DNA from: Amoebophrya sp. A120
Lineage: Eukaryota; Sar; Dinophyceae; Syndiniales; Amoebophryaceae
Direction of reading: 5' to 3'
Length of the DNA stretch: 64,000 nucleotides
Assembly: GCA_905178155.1 (NCBI GenBank)
Contig: CAJINV010000003.1
Location: 9,679,979-9,743,978 of the forward strand
This document shows positions 46,081-59,400 of the stretch, piece after piece. Made by a program: the position numbers and the translations under genes. Position 1 is the first letter of the stretch. The number at the start of each line of letters is the position of its first letter. The notes below the pieces were generated by a model. That model was not told where the DNA came from. It worked only from the letters and a program-made list of their open reading frames with translations, and searched no databases.

Positions 46081-48390
46081 TCAATACATAGCATCGGCGG
46101 TGGTTGTGAGTGGGACGACTGCGCAGTATTTCTTAAAATGCAGTCGCTTTTTGCAGCTTAACGAGAAGGTGACTTCCTGCGAATAAGACACGTCGTATCG
46201 CGGCACCGCTAGTGTATGTTCCTCGATCGCACTCACCAGCGTTTTTGCCTTACTTTGGTCTACTCGTCGTGCCTCCGGATTCTTCTCCTGCTCCTCTCTT
46301 CCGATCGTCTCGCAATTCACGTCACCAACGATATCACTGTCAGAACCAATACTGAGCAGGCAACTACGACTTTGCTCCGTGATACGGTTCGAAGTGGATC
46401 CGCTTGAAGATGCCGGGGGTACAAAGGAATCGCTGAAACTGGTAGTAGCTGCTGCACAAGTCAGAGTGTCCGCCGTAGTGCGATTGCTGTTGGATTCTTT
46501 TCTCCAAGTTGTGTGCTCGGCAGGCTCGGGCCCGCGAAATCGTCCCGCTCCCCAGGTATTAAACCTCGGAGGTTTATTCCCAGCCTCAACTTTTTGAACC
46601 TCTGGATGATGATGATGATGATCTCGAGCTCGACTCGGCACTAATCCCACCTCTGGACTTTGCTTCTCGGAAAAAAAACTGCACAAAATTGACAAACTGT
46701 TCTTGTTCACAGTTTTTTCTTCGCACGAACACAGACTCGATGATTGATCGTATCCTCCTAACTTGCTGACCGTCCAGTCGTAGCTGTGTTCTCCTTTCGT
46801 GCTGAGAATTTCCAAAGACTTGCTCTTTTCGCTTTCGAGGCGACAAGAGCGACTGGGCCTGCCTGAACTTTTGCACTCCACGCCAAACAAAAGCTCAGCC
46901 GTCGGAGAAAATGCGCTGGCACTGGCAGTTAAGCTGCTGCCCGCGTTAGAGGTCGACTTGCCCTGCACAGACCGACGCGTAACAGTCGCACAGCTTGATT
47001 TTCGTTTTCGTGTGGAGTTGTAGCAGTCGGACCCAAAGTGGGTGGCCTCTCGCTCGCGCTGCTGTGCTTGCGACCACGAGAGGGTACTTTGGTAGGCAAA
47101 ACCGCTCTTTCCCTTGCTCGTTGTTGGATTGTGAGAAGAGCTACCAGCTGCTGAGGCGGCTTGACGACCCGAGACTGAGACGCTTTCTCTCGCACCTGCT
47201 TTAGCTCCACCGATGCCGGATGGTGAGGCACGTACACTGTAACCGAAGGCTTGGCAGTGAGATGTGGACGCGCTCGATCCAGTTGTGCTCGTACTGGCGC
47301 CGCCAACTGAGTTACTGCTACCGCTCGACCCAGCCTTGAATACCGAAGATCCGCGAAAAGTGGCACTGGAACCGCCACGATAACAATCGGAACCGTAGTG
47401 ATTTTCCTGGCAAGGTCTTGTACAACTCCCAGGTATGCTGGTCTCGTATTTGTTGAGCGTTGGTCTCGAGTCCGGTCGTCTATTTCTATCTCTATGCTGC
47501 AGCACGAGCTCACCGGTTTCTTCCTCTGACGAATGACCAATGGCACTAGCGTTTCCAAAAATAGACCAAGCAGCTACGTGCCGCGTGGTCGTGAACTTTT
47601 CCGCCTGTTGCAGGCTTGGTTCAAGGCTTGAACCCTGTCTGACGTCCTGCTCGATCCCTCTGGTAGTCGACGAGGACCACTTTCCGCGTTGATCGATCAA
47701 AGTGCTACTGGTCCTCGCGCGCTTTACCTGTTCCCTGCCACTGTCATTGATAACGTGTTTGCTTGTCCCACGACTAATACTTAATTCCGTAGAAGACGAC
47801 GTGGCACTAGTACGATCGGTTCTTGAAGCAAGGCTCGCTTGGCTCTCCTTTCGGATTCGCTTTTGTACCGTTGCGAAATGCGACCAGACGGAACGGAAAA
47901 ACCCTAGAAGACCTCTTGCGCTTTTTGAGGATCCCGCGTTCGGCGGATGCCCTCGATGCGGCGCTAAGGCTGAGAAGGGACCGGCCTGTCGTGTACCACT
48001 ATTTCTGGAAGAGGTAGTCGACGAACCTCCTCTGCTTTTCAAAAAGTGGTTCTCAATTGAGCTGTCTGCTCTTTCCAGTTGCTGTGTCGCTCTTGCCGGT
48101 GGCCGCGCTGCAGTCCCGGATACAATTGCTAGGGGCTCTGCTTCGTCGTGTTTATTTTGATAGTTCTTGTAGACCCTGTTCCTGTTTGACGCTGTAGTCC
48201 GACAGTTTCGCCTTGGTATATCAGGATCGTCGTCCTCCTGCTCCTCCGCGGGGCCTGGCACCTCAATGCCACTGCGCCGCCCGTTCTGTCCTGCGTCCGG
48301 CCCGGCCGCCAGCCGCAGGAAGCTAAAGCAGCACGTGTCCGAAATCTTCGACGGGATCCCACTTGCCGTCTCTTTCTGTAGACGCCTACA
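46081..48390 (-). CDS. Ser/Thr-rich protein of unknown function (exon, 5' incomplete)
   Basis: A continuous frame of about 770 codons ends at 46081. No ATG occurs near the left end of the frame; the frame's nominal first codon is TTG and good acceptors (TTGTTGTAG, CTACAG at about 48380-48390) precede the protein-like part, so I treat this as a 3' exon. Composition is extreme: Ser, Thr, Arg, Gly and Gln, with Ser runs and a five-His tract (RARDHHHHHPEV) from an imperfect GAT/ATG microsatellite at about 46600. An acidic patch EEQEDDDPDIP lies near the start. The C-terminus (SYSQEVTFSLSCKKRLHFKK) looks more ordered. No domain recognised; probably largely disordered. Confidence 0.5.
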   Translation of the reverse strand, partial: CRRLQKETASGIPSKISDTCCFSFLRLAAGPDAGQNGRRSGIEVPGPAEEQEDDDPDIPRRNCRTTASNRNRVYKNYQNKHDEAEPLAIVSGTAARPPARATQQLERADSSIENHFLKSRGGSSTTSSRNSGTRQAGPFSALAPHRGHPPNAGSSKSARGLLGFFRSVWSHFATVQKRIRKESQASLASRTDRTSATSSSTELSISRGTSKHVINDSGREQVKRARTSSTLIDQRGKWSSSTTRGIEQDVRQGSSLEPSLQQAEKFTTTRHVAAWSIFGNASAIGHSSEEETGELVLQHRDRNRRPDSRPTLNKYETSIPGSCTRPCQENHYGSDCYRGGSSATFRGSSVFKAGSSGSSNSVGGASTSTTGSSASTSHCQAFGYSVRASPSGIGGAKAGARESVSVSGRQAASAAGSSSHNPTTSKGKSGFAYQSTLSWSQAQQREREATHFGSDCYNSTRKRKSSCATVTRRSVQGKSTSNAGSSLTASASAFSPTAELLFGVECKSSGRPSRSCRLESEKSKSLEILSTKGEHSYDWTVSKLGGYDQSSSLCSCEEKTVNKNSLSILCSFFSEKQSPEVGLVPSRARDHHHHHPEVQKVEAGNKPPRFNTWGAGRFRGPEPAEHTTWRKESNSNRTTADTLTCAAATTSFSDSFVPPASSSGSTSNRITEQSRSCLLSIGSDSDIVGDVNCETIGREEQEKNPEARRVDQSKAKTLVSAIEEHTLAVPRYDVSYSQEVTFSLSCKKRLHFKKYCAVVPLTTTADAMY

Positions 48391-50447
48391 ACAATGGAAA
48401 CAAAACAAATACCGAAGACAGCCCAGAAACGGCCACTTCGAATTCCAATAGTCCCGAAGCTTCTGATAAAGATAAAAGTATACTTTAAGCTTCAAAAAAA
48501 TCAATTAACAAGATGGAACCGAGCAATAAGTATCAGCAGCGTGTTGACAATATTCGCGCATGAGAGGAATGTGCTAAATTGTGTTTCCACAGTCACTGTG
48601 TGAGCGGGGCGTAATTTCGCGTGTATGAGTAAGTACGCAGCATAAGTCTGCGTTGAGTTGCAATGACATTCGGATGGCCATTTGATCCGCTTCTCGGGCA
48701 TATTTCTGATCTAGTTGCACTTGGAGCCTGAAAACAGCTGCACCACAAGGACAATCATGTCACACGCTTGCCAATAAAAGACACTGAGTGACTGGATATC
48801 GCAATGCGCTCAAAAGATACGATAATAGTGGCGACAGCCCGGCCTCGGCGCTTCTCGGGGCCGCAGTACGGCTCCTGCTGACAGTCGCCCCCACTTTTGA
48901 GATCCACTCTAACTTTTCACTTGTCAAGCGCTTAGACTGTCGCGAAAGTGCAATTATCCACGCTTTGTGCTATGTGTGCCGATGTGGTAAAACTACACAG
49001 CTCCCAAGCGGGCGTCCACTCAAGGACAGCCGAGAAATCAAATGGTGAGCCTTTTCGCGCGCCCAGCGCCTAGTTGTGCCAAGGCCGGCCACAAGGGCGG
49101 GGCGCAAAAGTTGCGGAGTAGAAAAGCCTTTCGAGACACGCGACCGCTCAGACTTTGTCGCTCGGCCACACAAATGAAACAAAGCCGCACCAGCTTGAAA
49201 GCGTTGAGTGGTTGCCGCACAATGCCCGCGAACAAAAGCGCTGGCGTGGAGCCCGGGCAGCTGCAACGGCGGGTCAGTGCTAACGCAAAGAAAAAACAAG
49301 GAGAGGAGCAGACGCGCGACCCAATTGATTACTGCGCCCCCCCTGCCGATTGAAGGAGGACGCGAGGTGCCTGGGTGGCAGGAGGAAAAAGGCACGCGCG
49401 GAGAAGCTGTAGCAGGAAAGAAGCCCGCGTGTTTCCAACAACTGGATTGGACCTCCTTCAAGCATTGGCGCGCCGCCTCAGTGCGACATCGTACTGCGAA
49501 GGCGGCCCGCCACGGTGCAAATTTTGCAGGCGGGCAAAGGGCTACCCTCTGGTGGGCTCGGTGCCGCCCAACGACAGAACCAGGCCTCGGCACTCCTTTT
49601 TGGCTGGTTATCTCCATGAAAAGCGCGCAAACATTATCATTGCAAAGCCCTGCAAAAGATTTGGTGCGACGACTCGTCTGCGCGTACCCAGGCCACGTCA
49701 TAGACAACAACTGTCATTTTCAAGCGTATACGCATGCGTGCGCTCTTTTCAACTATTCCTAATTCTCCTGATCTTCGGACTCGCGTAGGGTCAGCAAAAT
49801 GCAAAGTGCGATCCTCTACGCCTTGGCGTATCGAGCCGCTGAATGCCTCGATATTTGTCAACACTTTTCATGCGGTTCCGGAGCTGCTACCTCCTGTAGT
49901 TCAAACCTGTTAACGCGACTGATCTCAAATTTAAGGAACATCTTTTTTGGGTAAAACCCAATATTTTTGCAGTATCGATTTTTTTGACCTTCATTGGAGG
50001 AAAAAATCTTCGATGATTTAGGCAGTAATTTTTGATCCATATCCATCGAGGCTTGTCAATTTTCCGTGTCCACTTTCGAACCAGTGCATAATTTGCAAAA
50101 AAAAACGGTGCTGGCTAGCGAGATAATTCGAGCGATTCTTCTGAAAATTTTCATTCTTCTGCTGCTTATCATCGAAGGCTGAAAAACTAAACAATCTTCT
50201 GTAGCCGCACTCTTTCGTTTATTGATCCGAATTTTTCAACAGAGAAACTTTTGAGTCTAGTTACGCTTTTGATGGTGCAGAGCGTTTATAAACGCAGACA
50301 TAAGGGGCGCGACTGCGACGGGTCCAATGTCAAGTCAAGGAGTATCGCGATGCGGGGTCGCGCATCCAACTGATATCCTAGAGGAGTTCTTGTTCATGCC
50401 GTAAATGAATATCTCTGCAACAAATACTTCACACTTAATGATCTGAG
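48391..50447. other. Intergenic region between the Ser-rich gene and CFAP58
   Basis: No supported gene. The 49.0-49.7 kb part is GC-rich with open frames on both strands, which I read as compositional. The 49.9-50.3 kb part is A/T-rich and may be 3' flanking DNA of CFAP58. Confidence 0.4.
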
Positions 50448-53400
50448 TCACCTTGTCTCGCTACCGCCGCCTGCATCAGGTGCCATGCGCGCTGCGACGG
50501 TGTTTCCAATCGCAGGCGAGTCGCGGGCGGTAGTGAAGAGCTCGCCTCTTCTTCTTCGCGCAAAGTAGTCGCTTTTTGCTGCCTGCAGCTCGTTCTTGTA
50601 ACGGTTTACATCTAATCGCAGGTCCTCACACGACTTGTGATATCCGGAAAGCTCCTTCCCCATGGCCCGCATCTGGTTACTCTTGTCTCGCAGGGACTTT
50701 GTGTACCAAGTGAGCTGCTCAGACACTTCAGCACCCGGCTGGCGAGCCAGGATGTTCTTAAGCTGTACATAAAGCTTTTCCTTTTCCTGGATCAGCATGT
50801 CACACTCGATGACTTCTTCCGTTTTTGTAATGAGTCTACGCTGCAAGTTCTTAATGTTGTGTAGCAGCTCATAGGACTGCGGATCTGACCCTTCCAGTCT
50901 GCGCCATCGATGTACCTGTGGTTGGGGATTGCTATATATCCTGGCCCGATCGCCCATTGCAAGCCGCACTGTGTTTCCTTCATCGGCTAGTCTTTCGCTA
51001 AAGACAACATCACCAGTATTGATAGTAGAAAGAACAAGTCCTTGGACATCAGGTAGCTATCAGAACGATAGCGCTTACGCACAAAGAATTGCAGCTACGT
51101 TCATGGGGTTCTTCATTTCCTCTTCCAGGTGCTTCACCTTGCATTGTTCGTGTATGAGCTCGCGCTCGAGGCGGTGGATCTCCCGCTTGATGTTTGTCGT
51201 AGAACTCATCTGCCCACGACACCTTTGCACCTCGTCCTTCAACTTGTCTATCTGTTTCTGCATGTCGACCACAGCTGTGTTGTATAGTGACCGATATCGC
51301 AGCTTCTCAACGGGGGGGGCCTTGCTGCCGCCATACTACTATCTACAACAACAAAAATGCGCACTACGAAGGCGACTTTTCAGGTGAGTTCGTGATACGT
51401 CCAGATGGGCCTGTGAAAAGCGCACACAACTGTCGCATGAGATTTGAAGGACATCGAAGAGGCCAGCAGCTCCTCGACCAAGGGCAACAAAGCAAAGCGT
51501 GCTGATCTCATTCAGTACCCGCAGAGGCAAAAGCATGGTCGAGCGGGCTATCATATCAAAATCAATCTAAAGCCTGAAGCTGCAATCCATTAAGCGCTTT
51601 CGACTTGGATGAGTGCCTCATCATAGCCTTGATGAGAAGTTTCCAAATCGTTGCTCTTAAGGGACAAGGTCCGAGTCGTCTTTCAGGCGAGGACAGAAGC
51701 TGCGAAGGTGGAAAGCAGCGAAACGAAATCGCGAGCGAATTCGTCTCGACATCCATGATCACCATCACGGTCACCATCGACCGCACGCATTAGCCATCGC
51801 ATTACTTATATTAGAGACTTGAAGCAATATATATTGAAGAAAGAGCGCCTGACTAGCCTTGGCCCTGACTAACATGACCGGAACCCAGACACATCCGCCC
51901 GGGCACATATTAATTTGCACTCAAACATCGTCGCCTTTTTTTCGCGATCAACTGTGTCTAAGTCTAATACGTCCTTCAAAATACATTACGCTTCGTTACC
52001 GCTCCAGGAAAAGATGTGTAGTATGTTTTTTATATCCGACAAAAAAAATACAGTCGCAGACAGCTTTGTATTCGTTTTCGCCGTGAAGCATGTTTGACTG
52101 CTGAACCTTCAGTCCTTCGTAGAGTTTTTCAAGTTCTTCGTTGCGGCGAATGAGCTGTTTAGTCAAGACCCCGCGTTCGTCCACGACGCCCTTGCACTCC
52201 TTTTGCTGTGTCAGCTTTTCCGCCTCCGCAGTCTGGATGACTTTCTCAAGCTTCTTGGCTTCTTGTTGCTGTGTGTGAATGATGCCGGTCAGATTTAACA
52301 ATCGCTTCCTGCTGCGCTCCAGCGATTCCCTGATAGCTTCGTTCCCCTTCGCCAACTTTTGCTCTTCAAATTTTTCCCGAATTAGGTTGTGATCCTTTTC
52401 GCGAATTTCGTCCTTCACTTGAAACTTTCATATTGAAAAAAGCCTCCGTTCATTTGAGCAATATTGCTTTAGAAGTAGCATATACGGGATGGCCCCATAT
52501 GGCAACGCCAAAGCCTTCTCGCTCTTTATTTTGCGATGGGTGTATATCACAGCACGCAGATGCGTTTCCTGTTGATGCCCAGCACACCAGCACATGCGAG
52601 CGCTAGGTCATGCAGCTCTAGCTACCAGCTTCCCTGTAGTGACACCATAGTGGGTGAGTGAATGATTTACCCAACTGACGGTGACTGGGTTTTAATATTC
52701 ATTAGCAATATTTTTCGGTAAAGGTGTAGACCAGGGCCCCTGGGACTAGGGCCCCTACGGACTGGGGCCCGTACGGACTGGGGCCTGCGCGGTGTCTCGG
52801 ACTCTGGTGTCCCGGAATCTGGTGTGCTGGAGTCTGGATGGATCTGGAGAAGTTGGGGCATCGCTCTGCGGGCGTTTGCATTCGAGACGTCTCTCGTTAG
52901 CAGTTTGAGCTGTATCCACACTGTCCACTCGAGCAGTGCTGTCGCTGTTGCTGCGAAACATTTCGAATACAAAAGGCGCCCGTCGATCTGTGAGTAGTCA
53001 GCAGACTGCGCCACATATTACGTGTGACCTGCATACTTCCACTTCCTGGCCCGATAATACGACTTACATGACACGCATACTTGTACGCTGCTAGATACTT
53101 GTACGCTGTACTATTATTTGTACGCTAGTAGGCCCAGATTATTTCGACTTGATACGCCGCTAGACAGCTCCGCTTCCGGCCGCGCCTCGCCGTGTACCAG
53201 ATTCCGGGACGCCGTTCAGTCCGTAGGGGCCCCAGTCCGTCGGGGCCCTGGTCCATGGGGGCCCTGGTCCAGGGGCCCCTGGTCTAGGGGCCCTGGTCTG
53301 AGCAGGGGCCCTGGTCTACCCGGATACCATATTTTTCATTCTATTCCATATTCCGAACAACTCCTTTCATTCATAGCCCGCTTGTGCGCAGCAGCTCGAA

Positions 53401-56400
53401 ATGCCTGTGGCATCCGACAGGTGGGAACAAATACGTCCAGAGATGACTTTTCTTGGCCTTCTACCTCTCTCTTTCTGTCTCTAGCGTGCGAACGTCCACA
53501 CTCTTCCGAGAGGAGGCTTTTTTTCTTCATGATAGTGATATATCGTTGTGCATCACCTTGAACTGCACCTCCATGCCCGCGATTTCCTCGTTCGATGCGA
53601 TCAAGTTCTTCGAGTACATGTTTCCTGTGCAGTGAGTGTACAGCAGCAGCAATGACCATCAAGTGTAACCGAATTAAAGAGGACTGTTTTGCTGTATTTT
53701 CATTTGCGAACCAGAAACTAGTCATGCATATACTTTGTCCCGTTAAAGTGTGAGACTAAGTCCGGGTTTTGGGCTTGCGTTTTCCGAGGACCCGAACTCC
53801 CGTTGAGTCTCAGTCTGATTTCGATCACTAAGTTTGACCTTCAGTCAAAGGAAAAGCGCTGACTTGTTCTGAGTTCGCGCATTAGACGTAGACCTGAGTG
53901 TCAGTCTGAAAACGGACTTCGAGTACCCGAGGCCTGAGCTCCCCCGTCAGGCCCGGACATCTAAGTGGGAGTGAGACGTCTCACCACGACGACCGGTCTG
54001 CGAAGCGCGCTCCAAGCTCTTTCTTGCGCAAACGCAAAGGCACACACACACACTAAGCTATGAAACTTGGGCGAAGCTACCTTCTTCCAGGGCGGGCTTT
54101 TCGCACTCTGGTGCTTGCGATATGTCGCACCGCGCAGATCAGGAGCTGAGATATTAGGACGGGCGACATGTTGCAGCCGGGTGCAAAATTTCTTGTAGTA
54201 CGCGCTTGCTGCAGATAAAAGCATTGCGCTTCATGGCGTCTGCTGAGCGCTTATTTTTTTTTTGTTTTTCAGGTTTTATCGCTTCACTTCTTTTGTATCG
54301 AGCTAGCCAAGCCCAAGGGACAACGCATGTGTGGCCGAGTTCATTGCTATGATCAGACATGCGAAAATTCGTCTTTCATGATGGTACTCTACCGGCCGGC
54401 CAGAATGTGAAAAAGTGTAGCGCAATCCGATTCAAAGATATGTATGTAAGTATATGAATACGATCCGAAACCACCGCATCATAAAGACTCTTCTGGTTGG
54501 CCAGCTTTGTGTTGACGTCCGAAATTTGTTTGTGGATTTCGTGCAGCCGTTCATCACGGGCTTTGAGCTCCTCCAGGCCGTTGTAGTATTTTGCGTTCGC
54601 GACCGACAGCTCCACAGCCGCTGCTTCCCGAAGCTTTTTCGAATGACATTTAAAAACTCTTCCATATACAGAAGCGAAACTACTTGCGTGCTGGTTTGAT
54701 CTATATGTATATACCATAATGGACAAGACATTTCGGCGCTCCTCCCAAAAGCTTCGGAGGGTTAGACAGGTTCAATCAGCCTGTGCATTTTTATAGAAGC
54801 TCGTGAGAACTTCGCAGCATTTTTGTTGCTGCGCAAATCGCAGAACTCTCTTCCGCTGACTGGTTTCGTTAGTTTCAGTCTTTGCAACCCGGAGAAGGGC
54901 AAGGCTTCTGGTGGTTTTCACTTTCCCAAATTTCGTTGGTTTTTTACGATGAAAAACCGCCAACAGTTGTCTTTTGTAGATCGTTACAGGGTGCGCGTCA
55001 GCGTTTTTTAGCGCTCTGCTATTTTTCATACCCGGCAGTGCGCGCCCTTACTGGAAAACTGGAAATCTGCTAAGATCCTAAACCTGACCATGGTGGACAC
55101 GGCTACGAATGGCCAGCAGAAGCCTCATATATTTTTTTTTGCGGGGTATCGGAACATGCGGGGCAAAAAAGGCACAAACACCCCTACCCCCCAGGGGGTT
55201 TGCCGGGCTTTGTCTTTTTCCCCTGCCATGCCCTCCGCCCGCCGAGGCGCCGGCCCTGGCTGGCACTTGCGCAGCGCTGCAAGAAGAGCAATGGAAGCGC
55301 CCAGCTCATACGGGCGCCGCTCTTTTCAAGCGGCGGCGCCCTCCGTGCTCTTTTTCCGGATATGGCGCGACTCACTTCCCACCACAGCACTCCCCGGGCT
55401 TTCCGAGGCTGCGGAAGTAATTACTTCGAAGACGGGGGGCAGCCGGGGAGCCAAAACCCGCTCCCTCAGACCCCGGCTTCCTCAGCGCGCGCCGCTTCCC
55501 CTCGTCGCCCCAATTCCCCAAAGCGCTTCACTGACTCCGCCCTCAAAGAAAGGAAACCGCGCGCGGCCGCCCGCTAGCAGGCCACGTTCTGCATCCTCGG
55601 GCGCAGATGCCACCCAAGGGGGCGAGAAGGAGCATACCCAGCCGCCCGCCTGCTGGCAGACACGCGGGGGGGGAGAAATGGAACGAACCGCGGCGCGCAG
55701 GCCTGTAAAGGGGCAAAGCGGTTAAGGGTTCGCTTCGGCGATTGGTCGACAACTTTCCTGCTACCCAGGGGAAACAGAAAAAAAGAAGCGGCTAAAACGG
55801 GCGCAGTGGCTGACGTCGTCGCGGGCCTCGCAGGTGAGTATCTGCCTCCGAGCAGTGCTCCTCTTTATATGGTAATGACGAAACAGATTGACACGCTCCG
55901 CCTGAAGTTTGTCCAAACGGCCCCCACTTGAAAGGCTTTCGGGGTGCACATCCAGAACGAAGCGCGGCGCCCTTTCGTGCTGCGGAAATGCTGGCGAAAA
56001 ATGTCGCAGGCCGGTGGCTATCTGCAACGAAGTGCCTGACCTTTGCAGCAGCTGCAAAACCTCGACAAGTATGGCGCCCCGGTACCTCTCCGGGAGAGGC
56101 CTCGAGGGGGGTCCCTCCGTCGTTAGCCATGGCCAGCGCTCACCGGGGGACGGGACGCGCCATACTCAAAAAGAGCGGCCCTCTTTGATCTCGCAGCGCC
56201 TCTAAGTATTCGCGATCCCTCAAGCAAAGCCGAGGCCCTTCGGCCCCCCATCTACTATTCTGCGCAACAGTTGGGCGACTCAAAAACACCGAGCCGGAGA
56301 GAGAGCGAGCCCAGCGAATCTCTGTGGCGCTCCTTCCTTCTTCAGCACGCAAGGGGCGGGGCGCATGTGGAACACGGCGGAAGCAGACCGGGTGGTGGCT

Positions 56401-59400
56401 GCAATACGCGGCAAACCAGAGAAATGCGGGGTAAAGGGCACCGGCCGCACGAACGAAGGAGGGGCGTGGGCGCCAGGCTGCAGCGGGAGAAAATCGGCGG
56501 GGCCGGGCCTCGACGCCCCTAAACGCCGAACTCTGCCCCCTAGACCCTAAACAGGCGTCGTCTCTCTTGCATCGCCTCCCCGCCGACAAGGAAGTCGCGT
56601 AAAGGGTGTGGGGAAAGGAGGCAGGGGAGGTGCGCGAGTGAGGCGCTTAGGGAAATGGGTCACGGGCTTGGGGAAGTGAGTCGCGCCTTTTCCTCTATTT
56701 TCGGTCCGGCGTCCCCAATCTCAGACGCCGGGCGCTCGAGACCAACGCCGGCCGCTTCCGATTTTTTCGGCTCGTTGCGTCGGCTCTGCAGGCGGCGAAT
56801 GAGAGCGCAGCGTCCCGAATCGATGGCAATACTGCCCTGGGCGCTAAGTTGTTCAGTAAGAACCTCCGCGAGATAAAACACCTGCGAGCACAAAGGTCAT
56901 TTTCTCCCACAAGACGTCAAAAAGCTAGCCAATTACTAGGCCGCTGCTGAATGATCCTAATAAATTGGCGCGAGTGTTGTCGGGACACAGGGGACACGCG
57001 GGGGCGCCGCTTTGTTCGCGTGGAAGCCAGGCGTCTGCCCCCCCGGAAACCTCAGCCGCGCGCTTCTGCGTAACACTCCGCCGACTGCTGTGGAGTGCGG
57101 CTCCTGCCCGTGTGGCCGATGTTTGGCCCCGCGAAGCGGCCGCGGCCAGGCTGACGCAGTGCGCCTTTGCTCCTCGGCCGCAAGGGCTGCCAAGTGTTCG
57201 GCGCCCCGGCGCTGCTCTGCGCCTGCAGAGCGTGCGTGCCGTCGCCGGTCGGGCTTATGCTTGTCCCCGGAGTACTGCAAGCGTACTCCCAGGGCCGTGG
57301 GGCGGTGTGCTTTACCGGAGAACACCCCGCGGCTGTTCCGGGGACCCGGGTGGGGGACCAAGCCGCCAAGTTCTGCCCGGCTGCGCTGTGTGTCTCTCTG
57401 TGCCCCAGTCCCGAGGCATGCGCGGGGCTATTCTCGACATGGGGCCCGCGGCTTCGCCCCTTCGCTAGCAGTAGGCCGGCCCGCCCAGGACACGCCCGCG
57501 GGGTGCGCCTGCTGCAGGGCGTGGCCACTGCTGCCCTGTGTTCGGTCCACCGGTCTGGCTTTCCTACGGCCCGCCCGGGCGTCCGCTGGGCGCGCTTGGC
57601 TTGAAAAGCAGGCGCGGTCAAATGCGCAACAATTGCGACGCTGGGCCCGCAGGGCCAGCAACGATTCCGACAGACCGGGAGACCGCTGCCGCGGGCAGGT
57701 GCCGCGTGGCATAGTCGAACTCGGTCGCGCGGGCTGCTCGCGTCGGCGAAACCAACGGAAAGCCCAGCCCCACCACGGTCCTGCGCTGCGTAACAAATCG
57801 CACCAAGCTCGGCGCGGGGGGACCTCGGGCGGCTCATTCTGTCGCTATGGAGGTGGGTGCGCAGCTTGTGCCCTCGGCGATTTTCCCCACTGGGGCCTCG
57901 CTGACTCACAGCAGGGCTCTGACGACGCTGTCGCTTTTGGGGCGCGTCGCTGACGCTGGTGCGTGGTACATCTTCCGACTTTTTCACACCAAAAGAGACC
58001 GGCTGCGTCGCTTACTGCGGCCGTGTCTGTTTATGCTACAGGTCCTTCCCCGCTGGGATTCCGGTGACCAGCCGGAGTTCCAGTTCATAAATGAGCACAT
58101 GCACACACTCGCCTACATACAAATACTAATGAATCGGCCGAGTCCCGACCATGCATCGACGGAAGGAAACCCAGCATTTTTTGAAACACAAGCCTCAATG
58201 CGCGGAGGTGCTTTGCAGGACCGCTGTGAATCGAAAGCAGTCGCTCTGTAATTGGGATATGTATTTGCAATCAGATACTCCATTTGCAATATCTTTTTGC
58301 GAAAGCGCTGTGCTTCCACTTTCCACTTTGCGATATCCTTCTTCAGCTGTGCGACTTCCGTTTCCTTGTTCCGAACCTGTTTTAATTACTTTCAGCTGCA
58401 CCAGTTGCAGTTCGGGTGAAGGTGTTGATCTAGCCTCGGTATAACACGCCAGTCCGAAAAGTACGAGGACCTCTTGGATCGCGCAAAACGACCGAAAACA
58501 TGGACTATGCCCAAAAAAGAGAACTCACAGAATCGACGGCGCTTGTCTCTCTGTACGATGAAATGAGCAGACGAAAAAGCAAATCTCTTGAGACTCATAC
58601 GCCAAAATATAATGGATACCAGTTCTATTTGCTGCTTTGTCTTCTCATCCGCTTTGACAACATTCTTGTTGAGTATGTCCCGCCTGTCATCCGTGGGAAA
58701 AGTGTACACAATGCAAATGCATCATCATACTCGAGACGTAGTTCTTTCGTCCACGCCTGGAACCATTCCTGTGCTTCACATCCTAGAACAGATGTTATTC
58801 ATTGCAGGTCATTCTATTTCTGCTATCTAATCGCAGGCGCATATAAGTTGCACTTGCATACTGAAGTATGTATATAATATCGCGCAAAGACCGTTGGCAA
58901 TTTAAGGTGCTTTGCATTTGGACTTGGAGGCTTCGCCTTGACGGAGTCAGAAAAATAAAAATAGAAACTGCTGCAACATAGACTTGCACGTAGCACAAAT
59001 TTTCTCCCTGCGATACTCGCGCAAGAGGCTTTCGATTCTCTTCTGTTCCGCGTCGCAGTCTTTTCCCAGTGTTTTCCTCTGCTCCTCCGCCTCATAATTA
59101 TGAAAGTTCAGAAGCCCCGCTGACCTCCTTTGGCTACAAATTCGGTTCCGGTCAAACTACGCATTCGATTCGGCGAACAATAGCAAGGCTGTCTCCTGGG
59201 TTCATACAAACACGCCTACAAAGGCCCCCCGCAAGAGACGTCGCGCCTTGCAAAAAAAACTATACCAACGGCCGTTCCCCGAACGATCAAAACAGAGCAT
59301 CCGTCCGTAGGCTGCTTTTCCCCTCCATTCTGCGCGCTCTTCTTCCACCTCATCGTTCATGAGATCCAATTCGGACAAAGGCATACACATCGCATATATG

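Noticed and set aside
49038-49710. GC-rich block suspected to be a transposon
   Set aside because: I could not find inverted or direct terminal repeats on either side.
57012-57987. Overlapping 310-codon frames on both strands
   Set aside because: Extreme GC content removes stop codons in all frames; translations are low-complexity and lie inside a CFAP58 intron whose flanking exons are contiguous in the protein.
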